Positions 8,597-17,082 of a stretch of 64,000 nucleotides of DNA are shown piece by piece. Each line of letters begins with the position of its first letter. Position 1 is the stretch's first letter. This DNA is from Dryocola sp032000125 (GTDB lineage: Bacteria; Pseudomonadota; Gammaproteobacteria; Enterobacterales; Enterobacteriaceae): NCBI GenBank assembly GCA_032000125.1, contig DAMALH010000021.1, forward strand, positions 1 to 64,000. The letters run 5' to 3'. The position numbers and the translations under genes were made by a program. The notes beneath the pieces were generated by a model. That model had not been told where the DNA came from. It worked only from the letters and a program-made list of their open reading frames with translations, and did no database searches.

Positions 8597-9589
8597 ATGA
8601 AAATTAAAGCAATATTAGGTTGTACACTCACCGTTGCCGCACTGGCGTTGTCCGGTTCTGCCATTGCCGAAGTAAAAATTGCCCTGGTGGCAAAATCGCT
8701 CGGCAACGGCTTCTTTGAAGCAGCAAACGTGGGGGCTCAGGAGGCCGCCAAAGAGCTGGGCGATGTAAAAGTTATCTATACAGGCCCAACCACCACTACC
8801 GCCGAAGCGCAAATTGAAGTGCTGAATGGGCTAATTGCCCAGGGCGTGGACGCCATCGCTATTTCCGCTAACGACCCGGACGCCGTGGTGCCGGTGCTTA
8901 AAAAAGCCATGCAGCGCGGTATTAAAGTCGTGTCATGGGATTCCGGCGTCGCCAAAGATGGCCGCCAGATCCACCTTAATCCCTCCAATAATGCCCTGAT
9001 TGGCGAAACCAACGTTAAGCTGGCCGCCGACGCGCTCAAAACCATGAACGTTGAGAAAGGCGACGTAGCTATTCTTAGCGCAACCCCTACCTCCACCAAC
9101 CAGAACATCTGGATTGCGGAGATGAAAAAGGTGCTGCCGAAGTACCCTTCCGTCAATCTGGTGACCGTGGCTTACGGTGACGATCTCTCCGATAAAAGCT
9201 ACCGCGAAACCGTGGGCCTGCTGAAGTCGTACCCTGACCTGAAAGTTATCGTTTCACCGTCTTCCGTCGGCATCGTTGCCGCCGCTCAGGCGGTGAAAGA
9301 TCAGGGCAAAATCGGCAAGGTTTACGTAACCGGCCTGGGCCTGCCGTCTGAAATGGCGGGCGCTATCAAATCCGGCGCGTCGAAAAGCTTCGCCATCTGG
9401 AACCCTATCGATCTGGGCTATGCGGCAACTTACCTGGCGGATGATTTAGTCAAAGGCAGCGCCAGCAAAACCGAAGCCAATATGGGCAAGCTAGGCAAAG
9501 TGAAACTGGATGCCGACGGCAGCGGCGCCATGGCCGAGCCCTTTGTGTATGACGCCAGCAACATCGATAAATTCTCCAAAATTTTCTGA
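8597..9589 (+). CDS. Rhamnose ABC transporter substrate-binding protein (RhaS-type)
   Basis: The 330-residue periplasmic binding protein has a clear signal peptide (MKIKAILGCTLTVAALALSG, cleavage after SAIA) and the sugar-binding type 1 fold of the ribose/autoinducer-2 group (VAKSLGNGFFEAANVGAQEAA, GPTTTTAEAQIEVLNGLIAQGVDAIAIS split motif). The closest named family is the rhizobial rhamnose-binding RhaS, not to be confused with the regulator RhaS here. Position between rhaD and the other ABC genes makes L-rhamnose the likely ligand. An AAGCA leader and a weak ribosome site precede the ATG. Confidence 0.9.
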   Translation: MKIKAILGCTLTVAALALSGSAIAEVKIALVAKSLGNGFFEAANVGAQEAAKELGDVKVIYTGPTTTTAEAQIEVLNGLIAQGVDAIAISANDPDAVVPVLKKAMQRGIKVVSWDSGVAKDGRQIHLNPSNNALIGETNVKLAADALKTMNVEKGDVAILSATPTSTNQNIWIAEMKKVLPKYPSVNLVTVAYGDDLSDKSYRETVGLLKSYPDLKVIVSPSSVGIVAAAQAVKDQGKIGKVYVTGLGLPSEMAGAIKSGASKSFAIWNPIDLGYAATYLADDLVKGSASKTEANMGKLGKVKLDADGSGAMAEPFVYDASNIDKFSKIF

Positions 9590-9601
9590 TCCATCTCCGG
9601 T

Positions 9602-9620
9602 GGGTAAGCTTTGCTTACCC
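9602..9620 (+). repeat. Hairpin between binding protein and ABC ATPase genes
   Basis: GGGTAAGC, loop TTT, GCTTACCC: perfect 8-bp stem just after the binding-protein stop. The rest of the gap (to 9698) holds a dispersed-repeat-like stretch with GGGTGGATAAGCC and CATCCGCC. Such hairpins typically keep the binding protein message more abundant than that of the membrane subunits. Confidence 0.6.
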
Positions 9621-9698
9621 GCCCTGCATATCAGCTTGTAGGGTGGATAAGCCTCAGCGCCATCCGCCACTTTTTGCATTTTGGATAGGTAAGTTACG

Positions 9699-11210
9699 AT
9701 GAGCACCATGACACCGCTGCTGTCACTCAAGGGAATCACCAAAATATTCCCGGGCGTGCGCGCCCTCGAAAACGTTCACCTCGACCTCTGGCCGGGCAAG
9801 GTCACGGCGCTGATTGGCGAAAACGGGGCGGGCAAATCCACGCTGGTCAAAGTGATGACCGGCATTTACCAGCCTGAAGAGGGGGAACTGCTTTATAAGG
9901 CGATCCCGATAACGCTGCCCAATCCTGAAGCGGCGCACAAAGTCGGTATCACGGCGATTCATCAGGAAACGGTGCTGTTTGACGAACTGACGGTGACCGA
10001 AAATATCTTCGTGGGGCACTACCTCTACCGCGGCCCGTTCAAAAAGCTCGACTGGCCCGCCATGCATCAGCAGGCCCGGGAAATCCTTACCCGTCTTGAA
10101 GTGCAAATTAATCCGCGCGCCACGCTTAAAACGTTGAGCATCGCCCAGCGCCATATGGTCGCCATTGCCCGCGCGCTCTCGTTTGAAGCCCAGGTGGTCA
10201 TTCTGGATGAACCTACCGCCGCGCTGTCGCAGCATGAAATCACCGAGTTTTACCAAATCGTCGAACGCCTTAAGCGCGAAGGCAAAGCTATCCTGTTTAT
10301 CTCCCATAAGTTCGATGAAATCTTTGCCATTGCCGATCACTACACCGTGCTGCGCGACGGCGTTTATATCGGCTCCGGACAAATCAGCGACATCACCGAA
10401 GACCGCATGGTGACCATGATGGTCGGGCGTGAAATCAGCCACGCCTGGCCGAAAACAGTCTGCGAAGCGGGCGCAACCGTGCTGGAAGTAAAAGACCTTT
10501 GCCATCCAACAGAGTTTGCCCATATCAACTTCACCTTGCGCAAAGGGGAAATCCTCGGTTTCTACGGCCTGGTGGGCGCCGGGCGCACCGAGTTGATGCA
10601 GGCGCTGTCCGGCGTGTCGCGCCCAAGCCAGGGCGAAATCCGCTTAAACGGCAAAAGCGTGCGGTTCAGCCAGCCCGCCGACGCCATCAAAGCCGGGATT
10701 GTGTGCGTGCCGGAAGAGCGGCAGAAACAGGGGGCGATTATCGAGTTGCCCATCAGCCAGAACATCAGCCTGCCGCAGCTTACCCGCCTTAATCCAAACG
10801 GCGTGCTTAACGAAGCGCGCGAATGGGCGCTTGCGGACGAATACGCTAAGCGTCTACAGGTAAAGGCCTTTAGCTGGCGGCAAAAAGTCGAAACGCTTTC
10901 CGGCGGCAACCAGCAGAAAGTGGTGATCGGCAAATGGCTGGCAACCCAGCCTGACGTCATCATTCTCGATGAACCGACCAAGGGCATTGATATCGGCTCC
11001 AAGGCTGCGGTGCATCAGTTTATGTCCGAGCTGGTAAGCCAGGGGCTGGCGGTAATTATGGTGTCGTCAGAGCTGCCGGAAGTGATGGGCATGGCCGACA
11101 GGATCATCGTCATGCATGAAGGGCTAATGGTGGCGGAATACAACGCCGGAGAAGCCAGCGCGGAGAGGATTGTCAGCGCCGCCAGCGGCGCGGGCGAGGA
11201 GGCGGCATAA
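9699..11210 (+). CDS. Rhamnose/monosaccharide ABC transporter ATPase (two NBDs)
   Basis: The 503-residue protein has two fused nucleotide-binding domains of the RbsA/MglA type. The first has Walker A GENGAGKST near residue 45, LSIAQ in place of a canonical signature, and Walker B VVILDEPTAAL. The second has a degenerate P-loop GLVGAGRTE but an intact LSGGN signature and VIILDEPTKGID. One active and one degenerate site is normal in this family. It energises import through the two permeases that follow. The stop overlaps the next start (TAATG). Confidence 0.93.
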   Translation: MSTMTPLLSLKGITKIFPGVRALENVHLDLWPGKVTALIGENGAGKSTLVKVMTGIYQPEEGELLYKAIPITLPNPEAAHKVGITAIHQETVLFDELTVTENIFVGHYLYRGPFKKLDWPAMHQQAREILTRLEVQINPRATLKTLSIAQRHMVAIARALSFEAQVVILDEPTAALSQHEITEFYQIVERLKREGKAILFISHKFDEIFAIADHYTVLRDGVYIGSGQISDITEDRMVTMMVGREISHAWPKTVCEAGATVLEVKDLCHPTEFAHINFTLRKGEILGFYGLVGAGRTELMQALSGVSRPSQGEIRLNGKSVRFSQPADAIKAGIVCVPEERQKQGAIIELPISQNISLPQLTRLNPNGVLNEAREWALADEYAKRLQVKAFSWRQKVETLSGGNQQKVVIGKWLATQPDVIILDEPTKGIDIGSKAAVHQFMSELVSQGLAVIMVSSELPEVMGMADRIIVMHEGLMVAEYNAGEASAERIVSAASGAGEEAA

Positions 11211-12214
11211 TGTTGCAAAGACTGCTTAAACACCGTGAAGCCCTGCTCGCCGGGGTTATTTTGTTGATGATTCTGGCTATCGGCAGCCGCGTGCCTTCTT
11301 TCCTGGCGCCGGGCAACCTGATAGAAATGTTTAATGACACATCCATCCTTATTATTCTGGCGCTCGGCCAGATGATGGTGCTGCTGACCAAGGGTATCGA
11401 TCTTTCGATGGCGGCGAACCTGGCGCTGACCGGAATGATTGTCGCCCTGCTTAACTTTCATCACCCGGAAATATCCGTCGGTATCCTGCTGGTTATCGCC
11501 ACCCTGCTCGGCCTGCTGATGGGCATCATTAACGGGCTGCTGGTCTGGAAACTCGGCATTCCGGCGATTGTGGTGACGCTGGGCACCATGAGCATCTACC
11601 GCGGCATTATTTTCCTGCTCTCAAACGGCGGCTGGATCAACGCTCACCAGATGAGCGGTGACTTCCTTGCGCTGCCGCGCACCTCCCTGCTGGGCATGCC
11701 GCTGTTAAGCTGGTGCGCCATCGCAGCGCTGCTGATTGTGGGGTATTTCCTGCTCTACAGCCGCACCGGGCGCGCTATGTATACCGCGGGCGGCAACGCG
11801 ACGGCGGCGTATTACACGGGCATCAACGCCGGAAAAATGCAGTTCATCAGCTTCAGCCTGAGCGGCGCGCTGGCAGGATTCTGCGGCTATCTGTGGATTT
11901 CGCGTTTTGCCGTGGCCTATGTCGACGTGGCTAACGGTTTCGAACTGCAAATCGTCGCAGCATGCGTAATTGGCGGGATAAGCACCATGGGCGGCATCGG
12001 CCGCGTGCTGGGTTGTTTGCTGGGCGCGTTGTTCCTCGGCGTGATTAACAACGCGCTGCCGGTGATTGGCGTATCGCCGTTCTGGCAGATGGCCATTTCC
12101 GGCACTGTCATTGTCATCGCCGTGCTGCTGAACGAACGCGGCAACAAACGCAAAGGACGGCTAATACTGCGCGATAAAGCGCTTTATGCACAAAAAGAAG
12201 CGGTGAAAACATGA
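11210..12214 (+). CDS. Rhamnose ABC transporter permease 1 (RhaP-like)
   Basis: The 334-residue inner-membrane protein of the RbsC/BPD_transp_2 family has about eight to ten hydrophobic segments. It has the family signatures GIDLSMAANLALTG and the GTMSIYRG segment. It pairs with the following 334-residue permease to form a heteromeric channel, as in rhizobial RhaPQ. Start and stop overlap the neighbours (TAATG, ATGA), showing tight translational coupling. Confidence 0.92.
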   Translation: MLQRLLKHREALLAGVILLMILAIGSRVPSFLAPGNLIEMFNDTSILIILALGQMMVLLTKGIDLSMAANLALTGMIVALLNFHHPEISVGILLVIATLLGLLMGIINGLLVWKLGIPAIVVTLGTMSIYRGIIFLLSNGGWINAHQMSGDFLALPRTSLLGMPLLSWCAIAALLIVGYFLLYSRTGRAMYTAGGNATAAYYTGINAGKMQFISFSLSGALAGFCGYLWISRFAVAYVDVANGFELQIVAACVIGGISTMGGIGRVLGCLLGALFLGVINNALPVIGVSPFWQMAISGTVIVIAVLLNERGNKRKGRLILRDKALYAQKEAVKT

Positions 12215-13215
12215 ATAAGACGCTGATCTCTGAGCAAAGGCCCGCCGTGGGCCAAACGGAGCCGCTGTTTAAGCGCCTGCTGTGCTGGGAAAGTTTCCTG
12301 CTCGCGGTCACGCTTGCGGTCTTTGTCGCCAACGCGCTGGCTTCACCCTACTTCCTGAATATCTGGAACCTGTCGGACGCCACGTTCAACTTCACCGAGA
12401 AAGCGATCGTCGTATTGCCGATGGCGATGCTGATTATCGCCAGGGAAATCGATCTTTCCGTCGCCTCGACAATTGCGCTCAGCTCAACGGTAATGGGCTT
12501 TTGCGCCCAGGCGGGCATCGATACGCCGCTGCTGGTTTGCGTGGGGCTTGGCGTGGGCCTGCTGTGCGGGTTATTCAACGGCTGGCTGGTGACGCGCTTT
12601 AACCTCTCTTCCATCGTCATCACCATCGGCACCATGAGCCTGTACCGCGGCATCACCTACATCCTGCTTGGCGACCAGGCGCTCAACGCCTGGCCTGAAA
12701 GCTTTGCGTGGTTCGGCCAGGGCTACGTGTGGGGCGCGCTGTCGTTTGAGTTTGCGCTGTTTATCGTCCTGGCGGGCGTATTCGCCTTCCTGCTGCATAA
12801 AACCAACTTTGGCCGCCGCACCTACGCCATCGGCAACAACCCAACCGGCGCGTGGTATTCCGGCATCAACGTGAAGCGCCATAACATGGCGCTGTTTATG
12901 CTGGTTGGCGTCATGGCGGGCCTTGCGGCAGTGCTGCTGACGTCACGCCTGGGCAGCACGCGTCCGACGATCGCGATGGGCTGGGAGCTGAGCGTGGTCA
13001 CCATGGCGGTGCTGGGCGGCGTAAACATACTTGGCGGCTCCGGCAGCATGACCGGCGTGATTATCGCCGCGTTCCTGATGGGGCTGGTGACGTTTGGCCT
13101 GAGCCTGCTGAACGTGCCGGGCATCGTGATGTCGATTATCGTCGGCGCCATGCTTATCACAGTGATTTCACTGCCGATTATTACACGTCGGCTTTTGCAA
13201 CGCCGACGGAGTTAA
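12211..13215 (+). CDS. Rhamnose ABC transporter permease 2 (RhaQ-like)
   Basis: The 334-residue protein is of the same permease family, with motifs EIDLSVASTIALSSTVMG, TIGTMSLYRGITY and GGVNILGGSGSMTG. It has the same length as its neighbour but is clearly diverged, so the transporter is probably a heterodimer in the membrane. It overlaps the previous gene by 4 bp. The next gene follows after 39 bp with its own AAGGAGA ribosome site. Confidence 0.92.
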   Translation: MNKTLISEQRPAVGQTEPLFKRLLCWESFLLAVTLAVFVANALASPYFLNIWNLSDATFNFTEKAIVVLPMAMLIIAREIDLSVASTIALSSTVMGFCAQAGIDTPLLVCVGLGVGLLCGLFNGWLVTRFNLSSIVITIGTMSLYRGITYILLGDQALNAWPESFAWFGQGYVWGALSFEFALFIVLAGVFAFLLHKTNFGRRTYAIGNNPTGAWYSGINVKRHNMALFMLVGVMAGLAAVLLTSRLGSTRPTIAMGWELSVVTMAVLGGVNILGGSGSMTGVIIAAFLMGLVTFGLSLLNVPGIVMSIIVGAMLITVISLPIITRRLLQRRRS

Positions 13216-13254
13216 AGGAAAGCATTCGAAACAGCAATATTAAGGAGAATAGCA

Positions 13255-14403
13255 ATGAGCTTTATGTTGGCCTTACCAAAAATCAGCCTTCACGGCGCGG
13301 GGGCAATCGGCGATATGGTTAAGCTGATCGCCGGGAAAAACTGGGGCAAAGCGCTGGTCGTCACCGACGGACAGCTAGTGAAAATGGGCCTGCTGGACAG
13401 CCTTTTTACCGCCCTGCAAGCCCATCAGCTCTCGTATGAGCTGTTTGACAGCGTGTTCCCGAACCCGACCGAGGAGCTGGTGCAAAAAGGTTTTGCCGTC
13501 TGGAAGGCGGCAGATTGCGACTTCATTATCGCCTTCGGCGGCGGCAGCCCTATTGATACCGCCAAAGCGATTAAAATCCTTACGGCAAACCCAGGTCCGT
13601 CAACCGCCTATTCCGGCGTGGGCAAAGTCGTGAATGCGGGCGTGCCGCTGGTGGCGATTAACACCACCGCAGGCACCGCGGCGGAAATGACCAGCAACGC
13701 CGTGATTATTGATTCACAGCGCCTGGTCAAAGAGGTCATTATCGATGCAAATATCATCCCGGACATCGCCGTGGACGATGCAAGCGTCATGCTCGACATA
13801 CCGGCAGACGTCACCGCCGCCACCGGTATGGATGCGCTAACGCACGCCATCGAAGCCTATGTTTCCACAGGCGCGCATCCGCTGACCGATGCCAACGCTC
13901 TGGAGGCTATCCGCCTGATAAGCCAATGGCTGCCAGAGGCCGTCGACAACGGACACAATCTCAAAGCTCGTGAAATGATGGCCTACGGGCAATATCTGGC
14001 AGGTATGGCGTTTAACAGCGCGGGCTTAGGCCTGGTACATGCTCTGGCGCACCAGCCGGGGGCAACGCATAACCTGCCGCACGGCGTGTGCAATGCCATT
14101 CTGCTGCCGGTTATCGAGGCTTTTAACCGTCCGCAGGCCGTGGCGCGCTTTGCGAAAGTCGCCGTGGCGATGGGAGTGAACACCCAGGGCATGGGCGAAG
14201 ATCGAGCCAGCCTGAAGGCGATCGAAGCGATCCGTTCATTATCGGCCCGCGTTGGTATTCCGGCAGGCTTTAGCCAGCTCGGCGTGAAAACATCAGACAT
14301 TGAAGGCTGGCTTGATAAGGCCCTCGCCGACCCTTGTGCACCCTGTAATCCGCGCACCGCAACCCGCGAAGAAGTGCGCGAGCTTTATCTGGAGGCATTA
14401 TGA
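13255..14403 (+). CDS. fucO: Iron-containing alcohol dehydrogenase, probable lactaldehyde reductase
   Basis: The 382-residue group III Fe-alcohol dehydrogenase has the NAD-binding GGGSPIDTAKA near residue 96. Metal ligands are Asp193 and His197 (GMDALTHAIE), His262 and His276 (VHALAHQ...PHG). E. coli FucO has the same length and ligand spacing, although some stretches look more like YiaY. Its place between the rhamnose importer and rhaM argues that it reduces the L-lactaldehyde released by RhaD to L-1,2-propanediol. The reaction is inferred from context. Its stop overlaps the rhaM start. Confidence 0.85.
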   Translation: MSFMLALPKISLHGAGAIGDMVKLIAGKNWGKALVVTDGQLVKMGLLDSLFTALQAHQLSYELFDSVFPNPTEELVQKGFAVWKAADCDFIIAFGGGSPIDTAKAIKILTANPGPSTAYSGVGKVVNAGVPLVAINTTAGTAAEMTSNAVIIDSQRLVKEVIIDANIIPDIAVDDASVMLDIPADVTAATGMDALTHAIEAYVSTGAHPLTDANALEAIRLISQWLPEAVDNGHNLKAREMMAYGQYLAGMAFNSAGLGLVHALAHQPGATHNLPHGVCNAILLPVIEAFNRPQAVARFAKVAVAMGVNTQGMGEDRASLKAIEAIRSLSARVGIPAGFSQLGVKTSDIEGWLDKALADPCAPCNPRTATREEVRELYLEAL

Positions 14404-14714
14404 TCCGCAAAGCCTTCGTCATGCAGATAAATCCCGATGCGCATGAGGAATATCAGCGCCGCCATACGCCAATATGGCCGGAGCTGGAGGCGGTACTTAA
14501 GCAGCATGGCGCTCATCACTATGCTATTTATCTCGACGCTAAACGCCATCTGCTTTTCGCCACGGTAGAAATTGAGTCTGAAGCCCGCTGGGAGGCGGTG
14601 GCGCAAACGGAAATCTGCCAGCGCTGGTGGAAACATATGCGCGATATTATGCCGGCTAACCCGGATAACAGCCCGGTGAGCACGGAGCTTAAAGAGGTGT
14701 TTTATTTAGAGTAA
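14400..14714 (+). CDS. rhaM: L-rhamnose mutarotase RhaM
   Basis: The 104-residue protein (E. coli RhaM is 104) interconverts alpha and beta anomers of L-rhamnose before isomerisation. Conserved features include the HTPIWPELE helix with the catalytic His, HHYAIYLD, and the C-terminal W-W-x-H cluster (RWWKHMRDIMPANPDNSP). Last gene of the operon, overlapping the dehydrogenase gene by 4 bp. Confidence 0.97.
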   Translation: MIRKAFVMQINPDAHEEYQRRHTPIWPELEAVLKQHGAHHYAIYLDAKRHLLFATVEIESEARWEAVAQTEICQRWWKHMRDIMPANPDNSPVSTELKEVFYLE

Positions 14715-14787
14715 GCCACGGCATATTCACGTATCCGCCACGTTTTTAAGGTTGCTTTTTCAGGCATTGAGATTCAGGTATTGAGAG

Positions 14788-14812
14788 ACGTTCTGGCCCT
14801 CGGCCAGAACGT
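14788..14812. terminator. Perfect 11-bp hairpin after the rhamnose operon
   Basis: ACGTTCTGGCC, loop CTC, GGCCAGAACGT. It lies 74 bases past the rhaM stop and 55 bases before the next gene. There is no strong T-run, so it is either an imperfect terminator or a palindromic operator for the downstream gene. Confidence 0.5.
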
Positions 14813-14866
14813 AACTAAACTAATACCATTCGTCGCCACCTTACGCATTACGAAAAGTTAGCCATT

Positions 14867-15256
14867 ATGAATAAAACTGACCTTGAGACGGCTTACCACG
14901 ATTATATTGCCTGCCTCAACGCACAGAACTGGGCCGAGCTTGGTCGATTCGTTCACCCAAACGTGCATCACAATGGCAGGTTGCTGGGTTTGGATGGTTA
15001 CCGCGCTATGCTTGAAAACGACTACGTTCAGATTCCCGATCTACGTTTCGATATTCATTTTCTCGTCGTAGATCCTCCGTATATTGCCAGCCGGCTTCAA
15101 TTCGATGTGACACCCAAGTCCACCTTTCTCGAACTACCGGTAAATGGCCAGAGGGTAAAGTTCTGCGAGCACGCCTTTTACAAGTATCACGGCAAATACA
15201 TTTACGAGGTATGTTCAATAATTGACAAGGCCGCCATCGAAACTCAGCTTCGCTAA
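14867..15256 (+). CDS. SnoaL-like (NTF2-fold) ester cyclase family protein
   Basis: The 129-residue soluble protein matches the SnoaL-like NTF2 fold: an N-terminal helix with YHDYIACLNAQNWAELGRFVH, then NGRLLGLDGYRAML, and a C-terminal beta sheet. It has no signal peptide. Family members include polyketide cyclases, but enterobacterial copies have no proven substrate. It stands alone between the rhamnose operon and a pseudogene. Confidence 0.75.
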   Translation: MNKTDLETAYHDYIACLNAQNWAELGRFVHPNVHHNGRLLGLDGYRAMLENDYVQIPDLRFDIHFLVVDPPYIASRLQFDVTPKSTFLELPVNGQRVKFCEHAFYKYHGKYIYEVCSIIDKAAIETQLR

Positions 15257-15396
15257 ACTCCCTCATGGAGGCTATCTCGGGGAGTATCGGCCTGATACCG
15301 CATAGTGCGTCGCAAAGACGTTATATTTCCTGACGGCTGACGTGCTTTAAGGCCTGTTTTTCTCTTGGTGTTGCAGCATTAACCAATGGGGCATAG

Positions 15397-15702
15397 CTGG
15401 ATGCACTGGAACGCGACTTTCCGTTTCTTTCCCATGCGGTTAACGCATTTGCCGTCGGTGAAATCTTCGATCGCACCAGCGTACTCGACATCCGCACGCG
15501 TCAGAGGGCGCTTTGCACTGCTTTCGCCGCGCTGGGCCTTACCGACTTCCTGAAAATCCATGCGAGTTACGCCCTCAATCATGGCGCCACCGAAGAAGAG
15601 ATCAAAGAAATCGCCAATATCGTTATTATTCCAGGCGGTTTTCCACGCGCCATCATGGCGTCGCAGGCTATCGCGGAACTGCTTGCAGCCCGTAAGGATT
15701 GA
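15397..15702 (+). pseudogene. Carboxymuconolactone decarboxylase (AhpD-fold) family remnant
   Basis: Reading from just after a TAG at 15394-15396, the frame is open for 101 residues. It encodes the C-terminal part of a carboxymuconolactone decarboxylase-like protein (FAVGEIFDRTSVLDIRTRQR, ALGLTDFLKIHASYALNHG, IIPGGFPRAIMASQA). No in-frame ATG or GTG with a ribosome site exists near its start; the first in-frame ATG is close to the end. About 25-35 N-terminal residues of a normal family member are missing, so I read it as a 5'-truncated gene. Confidence 0.65.
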
Positions 15703-15804
15703 TGGACGTCGCGAACAGCCTGTTCGTGGCCAGCCTGTACAACAGGGGTGCCAAATAGCGAAGACGAAGCCGCATAAGCTGATGGATACTGCCGACATTT
15801 ATCC

Positions 15805-15838
15805 CCTGAACGAGCAGTCTTAAGGCTGCTCGTTCAGG
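15805..15838. terminator. 13-bp perfect hairpin
   Basis: CCTGAACGAGCAG (15805-15817), 8-nt loop, CTGCTCGTTCAGG (15826-15838). It lies in the 272-bp gap between the pseudogene and the convergent cheV. There is no T-run beyond TT, so termination is likely but unproven. The rest of the gap shows no gene. Confidence 0.55.
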
Positions 15839-15974
15839 TTGTGAAGGGCCGTCATTGGTTTGGCCAGGCGTGCTTTTAACGTTTAGCGAAGGCGCGTGTA
15901 AGGACTTGAAACCTTTGTGTAAAACAAACATCAGGCGTGAAGCAAAGAAAACTTAACCGCCCTTACTAAACAAA

Positions 15975-16940
15975 TTAACGCGCCGCATCCTCCAGCGCCT
16001 TATGAATCACCATTGAAAGCTCTTTGACATCGAACTTCGCGACGTAGCCGTTCGCACCGACTTTGCGCACGTGATCTTCGTTCGCGCTGCCCGACAAAGA
16101 AGAGTGAATCACCACCGGGATCTGTTTTAACGTCGTGTCGGATTTAATATGGCGCGTCAGGGTAAACCCATCCATTTCCGGCATTTCAATATCGGTTAAA
16201 ACCATACCAATGCGGTCGGTGATCGGCTCGTTTGCGGCTTTGGCTTCTGCGGCGATGACTTTGATTTTCTCCCAGGCCTCAAGCCCGGTTGAATGCATAA
16301 TAGCCGGGATCCCCATGCCTTTCAGACCTTGCTCCAGCATCAGGCGGGCAACCTTTGAATCTTCCGCCACAATCGCCACCGCGCCCGGTTTCAGGGTATA
16401 GGTTTTCTCTTCGATAGCGGAGACATCCACATCGCGTCCGGCAGGGATAATGTCATAGAGGATCTGTTCGACGTCGAGCACCAGCGCCAGCTCGTCTTTG
16501 TATTCATCGCTGTCCAGAGAGGCAATACTTGTGATGTTGCGGCTGTTGACGCCCGCTTCCGCAGCGTGAACCTGGCTCCAGTCCAGACGGATAATGTTTT
16601 CTACCGACTCCACCGCAAAAGCCTGGGTGCTGCGGGCGTATTCGGTGATCAATAAAAGGTTCAGGCCCGTTTCAGGCGTGCAGCCGGTGACCGCAGGCAG
16701 GTCGATGACCGGGATAATCTGATCGCGAATATTCGCCATGCCCAGCAGCGGCGACTCCATGCCGGCCGCGCGATTGATTTTCGGCATCGGCACGATTTCA
16801 CGCAGCTTAAAGACGTTAATGCCGTACAGCTCTGACTTATCGCCGTGTTCCCCTTTCCCTAACCGGAACAACAACAGCTCAAACTTGTTGGACAACGCGA
16901 GGTTAGACCTCTCATCGATATCTTTCTGAAAACTATCCAT
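15975..16940 (-). CDS. cheV: Chemotaxis coupling protein CheV
   Basis: The 321-residue protein has a CheW-like adaptor domain at about residues 15-165 (LLLFRLGKG, GINVFKLREIVPMP, GMANIRDQIIPVIDLP) and a CheY-like receiver at about 185-315. The receiver has the acidic pair AEDS and the phospho-acceptor Asp in MVLTDIEMPEMDGF, plus the Lys of GANGYVAKFD. CheV couples chemoreceptors to CheA and adapts by phosphorylation. It is absent from E. coli K-12 but present in Salmonella. No flagellar or chemotaxis gene lies nearby, so it acts in trans with the main che operon. Confidence 0.95.
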   Translation of the reverse strand: MDSFQKDIDERSNLALSNKFELLLFRLGKGEHGDKSELYGINVFKLREIVPMPKINRAAGMESPLLGMANIRDQIIPVIDLPAVTGCTPETGLNLLLITEYARSTQAFAVESVENIIRLDWSQVHAAEAGVNSRNITSIASLDSDEYKDELALVLDVEQILYDIIPAGRDVDVSAIEEKTYTLKPGAVAIVAEDSKVARLMLEQGLKGMGIPAIMHSTGLEAWEKIKVIAAEAKAANEPITDRIGMVLTDIEMPEMDGFTLTRHIKSDTTLKQIPVVIHSSLSGSANEDHVRKVGANGYVAKFDVKELSMVIHKALEDAAR

Positions 16941-17082
16941 TTTAACCTCGAATGATAACCCGGCGGGTCATGTCGCCCCGTTTTACGGGTGCCCTGTATA
17001 AGTTATCGGCACAATGGAATAAAAGTAGAGCCTGATTAGCGAAATGTTTTGGATTAGGGGGGATTACCCCCCGGTTAGATGG

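Noticed and set aside
15379..15798. 139-codon minus-strand frame across the decarboxylase remnant
   Set aside because: The plus strand in this stretch encodes a recognisable family domain; the minus product has none.
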